Origin: Anaerolineaceae bacterium UBA5365
Lineage (GTDB): Bacteria > Chloroflexota > Anaerolineae > Anaerolineales > Anaerolineaceae
Direction: 5' to 3'
Assembly: GCA_002407905.1 (NCBI GenBank)
Contig: DHPL01000004.1
Coordinates: 36,001-51,657 of the forward strand
DNA: 15,657 nt
Numbering within the stretch: the first letter of the stretch is position 1; each line of letters opens with the position of its first letter. A program made the translations under genes and the position numbers. Below are positions 7,548-13,916 of this stretch, piece by piece. The notes beneath the pieces were generated by a model. The model saw nothing but the letters and a program-made list of their open reading frames with translations. It did not search any database and was not told the origin of the DNA.

Positions 7548-8894
7548 ATGCCATCGCAAAAAACACCTAAACCTGATCAACTCAGCCGCCGATTGCGCCA
7601 GGACAACATTTGGCGCCGCCCCTGGCCTTACCTGGGCATTTTAGCCGCTCTAGGGCTTCTGGCCTTTGCGGCCTGGCAATTGCCTGGCGTTCGGAACCGC
7701 CTGATGCCGCTTTGGCTGCGCCTGTACACCAGCCTGAATCCGCCTGGGCAAACCGCTTTCGTGCCGCAGGAACAGGAACAGGTGGCTACGGCTGCCGCGG
7801 CGACCATGCAGGCCTTGATTCCAAGCCCAAGCGAAATGCCAGCCACCCTTTCCGCGATACCTGAACCGAGCCCTACACCGGTAAACACGCCGCTGCCCCT
7901 TCCCAGCCCTACTCCCTGGCCCGAGCTTCCGCCGCCTCCGGAAAGGGCTTTGGTTGAAGGTGTTGTCCTGGAATATCAGCGTTTTAACAATTGCGGGCCG
8001 GTCAATCTGGCCATGCTGCTCTCGTTTTGGGGTTACCCCACCACCCAGGACAATACCGCTCCCGTGCTCAAGAGCCTGGATGAAGACCGTAACGTTGGTT
8101 TGGATGAGATGCTGGCTTACTTGCAGGCCAATACCAGCCTCAAAGCCGTGATCCGCTACGGCGGCCGCATGGAGGACGTGCAGCAGCTGGTTTCGGCTGG
8201 ATTTCCGGTACTGATCGAACGCGGGCATACCAGCCCCAAGGACGGCTGGATGGGCCATTACAGCCTGGTGACCGCCTACGACAACTCTGGCGGATTTGTC
8301 AGCGTGCCGGATTCCCTCCTGGGCAATATCCGCCTGGACTACGCCGAATTTCAACGGGATTGGGACCAGTTTGCCGGGATCTACCTGCTGGCCTACCCAC
8401 CTGAGCGCGAAGCGGAAGCCCTGGCCTTACTTGGGCCGGATGCGAACCCGGCATTAAACCTGGAGAATGCGGCAGCATTTTATAGTGAACGGGCCGCCAA
8501 CAGCAGCGGCCTGGACGCCTTCTTTGAGACCTTTGCTTTGGGCACCATCCGCGGCCTGCAGGGCGACCCGCTGGCGGCTGCACAAGCTTATGATGCGGCT
8601 TGGGCGCACTATGCCCAGCTGCCGGTGGAACAGCGGCCCTGGCGCATGCTTTGGTACCAGTTTGGCCCCTATGAAGCCTATTACGCAACCGGCCGCTATG
8701 CCGACCTGCGCGCCCTGGCCCGTCAAACCCTGGACGACAGCTATGTGGATTCTCTGCCGGAGACCTGGTATTGGGCTGCCCGTGCCGCGCTTGCAATGGG
8801 CGACCTGGACGCTGCACGCTTCAATTTACAGAAGGCCCTGGACTGGTGGCCCAACTGGCCCGCGGCGCTCGAACTGCAATCTGCGGTACACTAG
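7548..8894 (+). CDS. Membrane-anchored extracellular C39-like cysteine peptidase with C-terminal TPR domain, paralog 2
   Basis: A predicted 448-residue protein with the same plan as its neighbours: basic N-terminus with RRPWPYLG, one membrane helix (about 28-45), a Pro-rich linker (about 100-138, with PSPTPVNTPLPLPSPTP), the peptidase domain with Gln144, Cys149 (FNNCGPV), His237 (GWMGHYSL) and Asp255 (VPDSL), then TPR-like helices containing RPWRMLWYQ and TGRYADL. The active-site set is complete, so activity is plausible. The ATG at 7548 matches the N-terminus of paralog 1. A GTG at 7521, with AAGGA only 3 nt before it, would add nine residues and remains possible. No TATAAT lies directly upstream, unlike for paralogs 1 and 3, so transcription probably continues from paralog 1. 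The stop is TAG at 8892-8894. Confidence 0.87.
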   Translation: MPSQKTPKPDQLSRRLRQDNIWRRPWPYLGILAALGLLAFAAWQLPGVRNRLMPLWLRLYTSLNPPGQTAFVPQEQEQVATAAAATMQALIPSPSEMPATLSAIPEPSPTPVNTPLPLPSPTPWPELPPPPERALVEGVVLEYQRFNNCGPVNLAMLLSFWGYPTTQDNTAPVLKSLDEDRNVGLDEMLAYLQANTSLKAVIRYGGRMEDVQQLVSAGFPVLIERGHTSPKDGWMGHYSLVTAYDNSGGFVSVPDSLLGNIRLDYAEFQRDWDQFAGIYLLAYPPEREAEALALLGPDANPALNLENAAAFYSERAANSSGLDAFFETFALGTIRGLQGDPLAAAQAYDAAWAHYAQLPVEQRPWRMLWYQFGPYEAYYATGRYADLRALARQTLDDSYVDSLPETWYWAARAALAMGDLDAARFNLQKALDWWPNWPAALELQSAVH

Positions 8895-8923
8895 GCTGAG
8901 GAAAATCGGGCAGTTGCTGATGT

Positions 8924-8929
8924 TATAAT
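8924..8929 (+). promoter_or_regulatory. Extended -10 box (TG-N-TATAAT) immediately before C39-like peptidase gene 3
   Basis: TGTTATAAT ends 11 nt before the ATG at 8941. The upstream TG gives an extended -10, which lessens the need for a -35. The predicted leader is about 4-5 nt and there is no Shine-Dalgarno. Confidence 0.62.
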
Positions 8930-8940
8930 GCCCCCGCTTT

Positions 8941-10299
8941 ATGAGTAAACACACACAATACGTCAGAAAAAAATTGGCCCGGCGCAGCCCGTGGCAGAAC
9001 CCATTGGTCTATCTGGGTATTTTGGCGGGACTGGCCGTTCTGGGGGTTTTGGCCTACCAAATCCCGGCTGTGAACCAACGCCTCTACTACCGCGTGGCCA
9101 AGGTCCAGGCAGCCATCCACTACTTTTTCCGGCCGCCGGAAGATGTGGTTTTTAGCCCAACCGAGCAAGGCACCCTGGCTGCTGCAGCCCAGGCAACGCT
9201 TACTGCCATGGCACCAACTGCCACGCCGCAGCCTCCCACAGCCACACCCTTGCCAACCGATGAGCCTACGCCTACGCCCACACTAACGCCGACGCCTACT
9301 ATCACGCCTACGCCCATCCCGCAAAATGTTCTGATCGATGGGGTCAAGTGGCAAAAGCAAGGTTTTAACAACTGCGGACCGGCAAATTTGGCCATGATTC
9401 TTACGTATTGGGAGCATCCTGTAACCCAATACGATACCGAAAAGGTGCTCAAGCCCTACGTAAAAGACCGCAACGTGATGCCCTATGAAATGCGGGATTA
9501 TGTGCTGACCCAAACCGGCCTGGGCGCCATCGTGCGCTATGGCGGCGACCTTGAGACCCTGAAAAAATTCGTTGCCGCGGGCTTCCCGGTGGTGATCGAA
9601 CGCGGATACATGGACGCCAAGGAAGGCTGGATGGGCCATTACGGCCTGATCTATGCCTATGATGATGAAAAGCAGGAAGTGGAGATCCCGGACACCTATT
9701 TGGGCAAGATCCGCATGAGTTACGAAGACATGCTGATGTATTGGGCCCAATTCGATGACATCTACATGGTGGTCTATCCCTGGGAGCGTGAACAGGAAGT
9801 GATGGACATCCTGGGACCGCAAACGGACGAGAACTTCAATTTGCGCTATGCCCTGGAGCAGGTTGAAAAACGGATCTACACGGTGAAGGACCGCGAACTC
9901 TTTTTTGCCTGGTACAGCCGCGGCTCCATCCTGACCCAACTGCAGGATTACGCCGGGGCGGCAGCTTCCTACGACAAAGCCTTCGAGATCTACGAAGCGC
10001 TCGAGCCCAAAACGCGGCCCTGGCGGGTGCTTTGGTACCAAACCGGCCCCTACTTTGCCTACTTCTATACCGGGCGTTATTACGACGTGCTCAGTTTGGC
10101 CCAGAAAACAATTTCGCTCTCGGCCGAGCCGGCCATTCCTGAGACCTGGGTTTGGGCGGCGAGGGCAAGCCAGCAATTGGGCGACGACCTGAACGCGAAG
10201 TATTACTTTAGGCAGGCCTTGCATTGGCATCCCTGCTGGTGGGTGGCCTTGGACGGCCTGGCCACAATGGGCGAAACCGTTCCCTCATGCAACAAATAA
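8941..10299 (+). CDS. Membrane-anchored extracellular C39-like cysteine peptidase with C-terminal TPR domain, paralog 3
   Basis: A predicted 452-residue type II membrane protein. Basic N-terminus (RKKLARRSPW), membrane helix at about 24-40, then a linker (about 85-123) that is the most regular Pro-Thr repeat of the three. The peptidase domain has Gln140, Cys145 in FNNCGPANLAM, His233 in GWMGHYGL and Asp251 in IPDTY. The TPR-like region includes the Trp/Tyr-rich motif RPWRVLWYQTGPYFAYFYTG and a final helix pair with YYFRQALHWHP. The context is the third gene of a tandem array but with its own extended -10 promoter, so it can be expressed separately. The end is slightly longer than in the other copies and contains Cys residues (HPCWW and PSCNK). 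Substrates are unknown; a surface role in peptide or protein turnover is inference. Confidence 0.88.
   Translation: MSKHTQYVRKKLARRSPWQNPLVYLGILAGLAVLGVLAYQIPAVNQRLYYRVAKVQAAIHYFFRPPEDVVFSPTEQGTLAAAAQATLTAMAPTATPQPPTATPLPTDEPTPTPTLTPTPTITPTPIPQNVLIDGVKWQKQGFNNCGPANLAMILTYWEHPVTQYDTEKVLKPYVKDRNVMPYEMRDYVLTQTGLGAIVRYGGDLETLKKFVAAGFPVVIERGYMDAKEGWMGHYGLIYAYDDEKQEVEIPDTYLGKIRMSYEDMLMYWAQFDDIYMVVYPWEREQEVMDILGPQTDENFNLRYALEQVEKRIYTVKDRELFFAWYSRGSILTQLQDYAGAAASYDKAFEIYEALEPKTRPWRVLWYQTGPYFAYFYTGRYYDVLSLAQKTISLSAEPAIPETWVWAARASQQLGDDLNAKYYFRQALHWHPCWWVALDGLATMGETVPSCNK
9264..9316 (+). repeat. Degenerate 6-nt tandem repeat encoding a Pro-Thr linker
   Basis: An imperfect array of Thr-Pro codon pairs (ACGCCT/ACGCCC-like units) inside paralog 3, coding PTPTPTLTPTPTITPTP. 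Such tracts expand and contract easily and give a flexible, probably extended spacer between the membrane helix and the catalytic domain. Confidence 0.65.
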
Positions 10300-10302
10300 A
10301 AC

Positions 10303-10308
10303 TATAAT
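10303..10308 (+). promoter_or_regulatory. -10 box TATAAT upstream of the GNAT gene
   Basis: A perfect TATAAT starts 4 nt after the stop of C39 paralog 3 and ends 61 nt before the GNAT ATG. The leader of about 55 nt contains a small GGGCT/AGCCC hairpin (10327-10342) and ends with GGAG 6 nt before the start. A -35 was not identified. Confidence 0.5.
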
Positions 10309-10369
10309 TGCCCTAACAGGCGGCCCGGGCTAAAAACAGCCCCAGATTTTACGTGCCTGCGGAGCGCGA

Positions 10370-10912
10370 ATGGATCCCATCTATTTCAAAACCAAAGACG
10401 GCAGGGAGGCCTGCGTGCGTACCGTTGAACCAGCGGACGCGGCAGCGATGGTGGCATTAATGCTGACCACCAGCGCAGAAACCCGCTTTCTGGGCTACGA
10501 ACCCGGCGAATTCCCCTATACGCCGGAAACAGAAACCGAGTTCATCCAAAAAGCGCTTGCGGATCCCAGCCATATTTTTTTGGTCGCGGAAGTAGCGGGG
10601 CAATTGGCAGGGGAACTGCAGATTAAAGCGATGAATGCCCGCCGGCGTTTTACTCACCGCGCGGGTTTGGGGATGGTGATTTACCAGGCATATTGGGGCC
10701 ATGGGATTGGCACCGTACTGATGCAGGCGGGCCTGAGCGAGGCGAAAGCGATGGGTGTGGAACAAGTGGAACTGGAAGTTGTTACCTCCAACCGCCGGGG
10801 GCTGGCGCTTTACCAGCGCATGGGCTTTAAGGTCTTCGGCACGCACCCTCGGGCGATCAAGTACGCTGATGGCAGCTATGCCGATGAGTACCTGATGCAA
10901 GTCCAATTTTGA
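10370..10912 (+). CDS. GNAT-family N-acetyltransferase
   Basis: A predicted 180-residue soluble acetyltransferase of the Gcn5-related fold that moves an acetyl group from acetyl-CoA to an amine. Motif A, the CoA pyrophosphate loop, is visible as GLGMVIYQAYWGHGIGTVLM (about residues 99-118), followed by the helix ending AKAMGVEQVELEVVTSN. Motif B is GLALYQRMGFKVFG (about 144-157). The start of the fold, IYFKTKDGREACVRTVEPAD, also matches. It resembles members acting on small molecules or protein N-termini, but the substrate cannot be read. The ATG at 10370 is preceded by GGAG. It has its own -10 box after the peptidase array, and a bidirectional terminator follows, so it is probably a single-gene unit. 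Confidence 0.93.
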   Translation: MDPIYFKTKDGREACVRTVEPADAAAMVALMLTTSAETRFLGYEPGEFPYTPETETEFIQKALADPSHIFLVAEVAGQLAGELQIKAMNARRRFTHRAGLGMVIYQAYWGHGIGTVLMQAGLSEAKAMGVEQVELEVVTSNRRGLALYQRMGFKVFGTHPRAIKYADGSYADEYLMQVQF

Positions 10913-10936
10913 TCCCAGCAGCAGAAGACAAAACAA

Positions 10937-10968
10937 CAGAGGCCGGCAATTTGCCGGCCTCTGCCTTT
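10937..10968. terminator. Bidirectional terminator between the GNAT and XRE-regulator genes
   Basis: An 11-bp GC-rich stem, CAGAGGCCGGC (10937-10947) with GCCGGCCTCTG (10953-10963), closes the loop AATTT, and two further A-T pairs are possible. The plus-strand T tract is short (CCTTT). The minus-strand flank is better (TTGTTTTGTC), so it suits the convergent regulator gene at least as well. Confidence 0.85.
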
Positions 10969-10977
10969 AGCCAAGCC

Positions 10978-11883
10978 CTAAAGTTCGTCCGTATCGATGA
11001 AAGGCAGCAGGGCGGTGAAGGTCTTCAGGTCGCCGGCTTTCAGCACTTCCCGGGCAATGCGGGTTAGGTCCGTGCTCTTCATAAAGGGCGCCAAAGCCAG
11101 GACGTGCTCGCGTAATTGGCCGGGGTCACGCCCCTCCAGAAGCCTGGACAGCGTGTCGCCATCCAAAAATGGCGCCAGGGCCGCCAGCTGACCGGCGTCT
11201 ACACCGGCCCCGCTGAGGCGCATAGCCAGTTGGCTCAACTGCTCACGGTTCAGGAAAGGCGCCAAGCCGATCACCTGGTAGACATCAGCGCCTTGATCCA
11301 GCTTATCGTTCACCAGGCGCCCCAGGTCTTCGCTTTTTAGAAATGGCGCCAGGGCAATTACATGGTCCAGACTGCCGCTTGTGTTTTCCAGGCCTCGCAC
11401 CAGTTTTCCCAGGCGCTCCCTGCTCAGAAACGGGGCCAAACCGATCAGCTGACTCAAATCAGTCAGATGCATGCGCTCGGCCCAATCGCCCAGTTTTTCC
11501 TCGCTAAAGTAAGGGGCCAGCTGTTCCAGCGCCTCGGGCTCTACCCTGGTTTGTCCGCTGCGTTCGGAGGCTTCGTCCACCTGCGAAGGTTTGAGGACCG
11601 GGGCTACCTCGGCTACTTCCTCCAGGCTTACCGGATCCTTGGATCGGGTCACCTTTTCAATGATTTCGGTTTCGCGTTTGGAACCCAGCAATTCTTCCAT
11701 GCTTACCCCAAACAAATCTGCCAGATCGGCCAGTTTGCTGATGTCCGGCATGGAGTTGCCGCGCTCCCAATTGCTCACAGCCTGGTAGCTGACCAGCATT
11801 TTATCGGCCACTTCCATTTGGGTCAGGTCTTTGGCTTTGCGCAGCATGGCGATGCGCTGGCCTACTTTACGTGTATCGAACAT
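10978..11883 (-). CDS. XRE-family transcriptional regulator with eight C-terminal LAPFL-type repeats
   Basis: A predicted 301-residue DNA-binding protein. Residues 7-66 are a Cro/C1-type helix-turn-helix, with LTQMEVADKMLVSYQAVSNW as the two helices. A charged connector follows, then eight helical repeats of 27-29 residues with the core LAPFL: VAPVL at 93, LAPYF 122, LAPFL 149, 178, 207 and 236, LAPFM 264, LLPFI 292. The pattern within a unit is LAPFL-x4-5-L-x2-L, then a second helix ending VIA or similar, which suggests an alpha-solenoid for protein or ligand contact. From memory, XRE proteins of this kind occur in Firmicutes; I cannot search. The ATG at 11883 is chosen because GGAGGAG lies 5 nt upstream and a promoter (TAGTCA-17-TACAAT) precedes it. 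The frame is open upstream to 12099, where a second SD-preceded ATG would add 72 residues. It probably controls itself or the divergent SbcD-like gene through the nearby dyads. Confidence 0.86.
   Translation of the reverse strand: MFDTRKVGQRIAMLRKAKDLTQMEVADKMLVSYQAVSNWERGNSMPDISKLADLADLFGVSMEELLGSKRETEIIEKVTRSKDPVSLEEVAEVAPVLKPSQVDEASERSGQTRVEPEALEQLAPYFSEEKLGDWAERMHLTDLSQLIGLAPFLSRERLGKLVRGLENTSGSLDHVIALAPFLKSEDLGRLVNDKLDQGADVYQVIGLAPFLNREQLSQLAMRLSGAGVDAGQLAALAPFLDGDTLSRLLEGRDPGQLREHVLALAPFMKSTDLTRIAREVLKAGDLKTFTALLPFIDTDEL
10996..11607 (-). repeat. Tandem coding repeat, about 87-nt unit (29 residues), eight copies
   Basis: The LAPFL-type units of the regulator are visible in DNA as a recurring motif close to AAATGGCGCCAGGGC every 81-87 nt (plus-strand view). 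The units are diverged copies inside one open reading frame. Confidence 0.8.
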
Positions 11884-12099
11884 GGTGTCTCCTCCATTTA
11901 CTGGCTGCTCTGATTGTAGAACAGCCTCTCGTTTTTGACTATCCGCCAGCTTCTTTGTCAGGCGGCGAATCTGATCAGGGCTAAGCCAGCGCTCAGCCTG
12001 GTCGGCTTTATTGGTCCATACCCCCATGCCCACCTGAGGCAGGTTGAGGTACTCGTTGCGGTTGCTTGGGTAGTACGGGCGATAAGCATTGTTGAACAT
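11884..12099 (-). other. In-frame 72-codon extension upstream of the XRE regulator; possible alternative start
   Basis: The regulator frame continues without a stop to an ATG at 12099, which has GGAGG 4 nt upstream. It would add 72 residues, rich in Tyr and Asn at first (MFNNAYRPYYPSNRNEYLNL) and then a charged helix-like part (LSPDQIRRLTKKLADSQKR). It may give a longer isoform, or be an upstream leader reading frame. No domain was recognised. Confidence 0.45.
11913..11941 (-). promoter_or_regulatory. Possible promoter for the 301-residue form of the XRE regulator
   Basis: On the minus strand TAGTCA (11936-11941), 17 nt and TACAAT (11913-11918; five of six consensus bases) would start transcription near 11906, about 22 nt before the ATG at 11883. 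The strong GGAGGAG (11889-11895) lies in that leader. Confidence 0.45.
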
Positions 12100-12150
12100 T
12101 GGGCCTCCGTTTTCTGCTTCCAGTCTAAGACGGCAGGGCCAAAATTCCTA

Positions 12151-12168
12151 TCAAGCAATACTTGAATT
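12151..12168 (-). promoter_or_regulatory. Putative operator 1: 18-nt element AATTCAAGTATTGCTTGA (minus strand)
   Basis: A TCAAG-N5-CTTGA dyad in the spacer between the divergent XRE and SbcD-like genes. Read on the minus strand it matches operator 2 at 16 of 18 positions, the two differences being T/C changes in the central spacer. The adjacent TTGATA (12149-12154, minus strand) resembles a -35. Confidence 0.6.
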
Positions 12169-12184
12169 CAGCCTGAATGCCGGC

Positions 12185-12202
12185 AATTCAAGCATCGCTT
12201 GA
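12185..12202 (+). promoter_or_regulatory. Putative operator 2: 18-nt element AATTCAAGCATCGCTTGA (plus strand)
   Basis: The second TCAAG-N5-CTTGA dyad, in opposite orientation to operator 1, with dyad centres 37 nt apart. It lies 25 nt upstream of the -10 box of the SbcD-like gene, in reach of its -35 zone. An XRE-type dimer is the obvious candidate binder, but this is inference. Confidence 0.6.
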
Positions 12203-12227
12203 GGCCGGCACGCCTCGGCACAGCCGT

Positions 12228-12233
12228 TATAAT
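12228..12233 (+). promoter_or_regulatory. -10 box TATAAT seven nt before the SbcD-like ATG (leaderless type)
   Basis: TATAAT ends 7 nt before the ATG at 12241, so transcription should begin at or within a base or two of the A of ATG. No Shine-Dalgarno is present. This is the classic spacing of leaderless mRNAs in several GC-rich bacteria. Confidence 0.6.
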
Positions 12234-12240
12234 TGCGCCT

Positions 12241-13479
12241 ATGCTCAAAGTTCTTCACTTTGCGGATGCCCATATCGATATGGCCCAGGGCGGCGTGCAT
12301 GACCCGGCTACCGGCTTGCCGGTGCGGGTGATGGACTATCTGCGCAGCCTGGATACCATCGTTGAAACCGCCATTGCTGAGCAGGTGGACCTGGTGATCT
12401 TTGCCGGCGATACCTACCGGGACCGTTCGCCCCAACCCACTTACCAGCGTGAATGGGGCCGGCGCATGATGCAGCTTTCCAAGGCGCAAATCCCAACCCT
12501 GATGGTTACTGGCAATCACGATATTTCGCCCTCGCACGCGCGGGCGCATGCCATGCAGGAATACGAAACGCTGCAGCCGCCTTTCATTCATGTGGTTAAC
12601 CAGCCGGCGTTTATGGGCCCCAGTGAATTGGATGGTGCCCAGGTGCAGGTGATCGTGATCCCCTGGATGAGCCGCGCGCAGGGCATCGCGCTTAAAAATC
12701 ACCCGGACTATGCCGATGCCGAGACCCCGGAGCAAGCTCTGGAAAGCTTCCTCAGCCGGCACATTGAACTCTCGCTGGCGCAGGCAACCCCCAATCTTCC
12801 GCTGATTTTGGCCGCGCATGCCTCGGTGCAAGGCGCCAGATATGGCAAGGAACGCGAGATCAGCATCGGGCGGGAGTTGGTGCTGCAGCCGGGATTCGTG
12901 CGCGACCCGCGTTTTGATTACGTGGCGCTGGGGCATATCCACAAGTTTCAGGACCTCAACCCCGGGATGCAGCCGCCGGTGATCTATGCCGGCTCCATCG
13001 AGCGGGTGGATTTGGGTGAGGTGGGGGAGGAGAAGGGTTTCGTGGTAGCCGAGGTGAGCAAGGGTGCCACGCGGTACGAGTGGCGGCCCCTGGCTACGCG
13101 GAAAATGATCGATCTCTTCGTGCCGCTGAGCAAGGGCCAACCGGTACTCGAGACTGTCCTGGCAGCCTTCCCGGAACCGGAGGAGTTGCAGGATTCAATC
13201 TTGCGGCTGCGCGTGCGTTACCCGCGGGACCTGGAAGCCTTCATTGACGAGGCCGCAATCCGGCAGCGCGCCAAAGGAGCCTTTGATTTTCACTTGGTGC
13301 GAGAGCCCGAGGGCCAAAGCCGGGCACGCCTGGACGCGGGCAAGGGCACGGCCGCGCTGGGGCCTTTGGAATTACTGGACCTGTATTGGCGCGAAGCCGG
13401 CCTGGACGAAGCTGAGCGCCAGCGCCTGGGGCAGCAGGCTGCCGACCTGATTGGCGGGGATGAGCAGCCCAATGCCTGA
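12241..13479 (+). CDS. sbcD: DNA repair exonuclease SbcD-like metallophosphoesterase
   Basis: A predicted 412-residue calcineurin-like phosphoesterase, the Mre11/SbcD type of nuclease that with the ATPase SbcC trims hairpins and blocked DNA ends. Metal-binding motifs are in the expected order: D9 and H11 in FADAHID, D57 in FAGDTYRD (where GDLFD is usual), N92-H93-D94 in TGNHD, H193 in AAHASVQG and H232/H234 in GHIHK. YAGSIERVDLGE follows, then the C-terminal capping domain common to SbcD proteins. The ATG at 12241 is preferred over upstream in-frame codons because the protein then begins MLKVLHFADAH, the normal beta-strand start, directly after a leaderless-type promoter. No SbcC-like gene is adjacent in this window. 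The next gene, a DUF454 membrane protein, overlaps its end by 8 nt. Confidence 0.9.
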   Translation: MLKVLHFADAHIDMAQGGVHDPATGLPVRVMDYLRSLDTIVETAIAEQVDLVIFAGDTYRDRSPQPTYQREWGRRMMQLSKAQIPTLMVTGNHDISPSHARAHAMQEYETLQPPFIHVVNQPAFMGPSELDGAQVQVIVIPWMSRAQGIALKNHPDYADAETPEQALESFLSRHIELSLAQATPNLPLILAAHASVQGARYGKEREISIGRELVLQPGFVRDPRFDYVALGHIHKFQDLNPGMQPPVIYAGSIERVDLGEVGEEKGFVVAEVSKGATRYEWRPLATRKMIDLFVPLSKGQPVLETVLAAFPEPEELQDSILRLRVRYPRDLEAFIDEAAIRQRAKGAFDFHLVREPEGQSRARLDAGKGTAALGPLELLDLYWREAGLDEAERQRLGQQAADLIGGDEQPNA

Positions 13480-13903
13480 GCCTTGCAGCGGCGTAAAGCG
13501 CTATATTCTGATTGGCCTGGGGCTCCTGGCTTTGGGGCTGGCGGGGTTGGGCATTCTGCTGCCCATCCTGCCCACGACGCCATTTCTGTTATTGGCCGCG
13601 TATTTCTTCCTGCGCTCGTCCTGCCGCTTGCACGCCTGGCTGGTGAACCACAAAGTTTTCGGGCCTTACATCTGGGCTTACCAGGAACACCGGGCCATCT
13701 CTGCCGCAACCCGGCGAAACGCCTTGATCTTGCTTTGGCTCAGCCTGGTTCTAAGCGGATTTTTCGTGCAGAAACCCTGGCTCTGGGCTGTTTTGGCTGT
13801 GATTGGCATTGGGGTCAGCCTGCATTTGCTGAGCTTGCGCAAATTCAGCCCTGAGGAACAACGCGCCTATCTGGCGCGTAAGGCCGCGGAGCACTCCGAT
13901 TAA
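13472..13903 (+). CDS. DUF454 (YbaN-like) small inner-membrane protein
   Basis: A predicted 143-residue membrane protein. The family mark is LGILLPILPTTPFLLLAAYF (about residues 26-45) followed by FLRSSCRLHAWLVNHKVFGPYI, which is the DUF454/YbaN core; two more hydrophobic helices follow (about 85-118). The C-terminal tail is charged. The function of the family is not established. The ATG at 13472 overlaps the SbcD-like stop as ATGCCTGA, an 8-nt overlap implying translational coupling. An ATG at 13460 would add four residues and is nearly as likely, since GGCGGGG lies directly before it. It ends only 13 nt from the convergent folP stop, with no hairpin seen between them. Confidence 0.85.
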   Translation: MPEPCSGVKRYILIGLGLLALGLAGLGILLPILPTTPFLLLAAYFFLRSSCRLHAWLVNHKVFGPYIWAYQEHRAISAATRRNALILLWLSLVLSGFFVQKPWLWAVLAVIGIGVSLHLLSLRKFSPEEQRAYLARKAAEHSD

Positions 13904-13916
13904 AACTGGATAAAAC

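Noticed and set aside
6216..10299. Bacteriocin processing/export cluster suggested by C39 domains
   Set aside because: No ABC transporter, no double-glycine leader peptide and no immunity-like gene were found. The domain sits outside the membrane behind an N-terminal anchor.
10327..10342. GGGCT/AGCCC hairpin after the last C39 gene considered as a terminator or riboswitch
   Set aside because: A 5-bp stem followed by a delayed TTTT is too weak, and no conserved riboswitch core is seen. It may be only leader structure of the GNAT transcript.
10996..11607. Regular spaced repeats of about 87 nt, considered as a CRISPR or satellite array
   Set aside because: The units are in frame, diverged and encode LAPFL helices of one protein. 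There are no identical repeats with unique spacers and no cas genes.
12151..13140. 329-codon minus-strand frame opposite the SbcD-like gene
   Set aside because: The sense strand carries all five metallophosphoesterase motifs. The antisense frame is His/Arg-rich with no recognised domain and would span the operator region.
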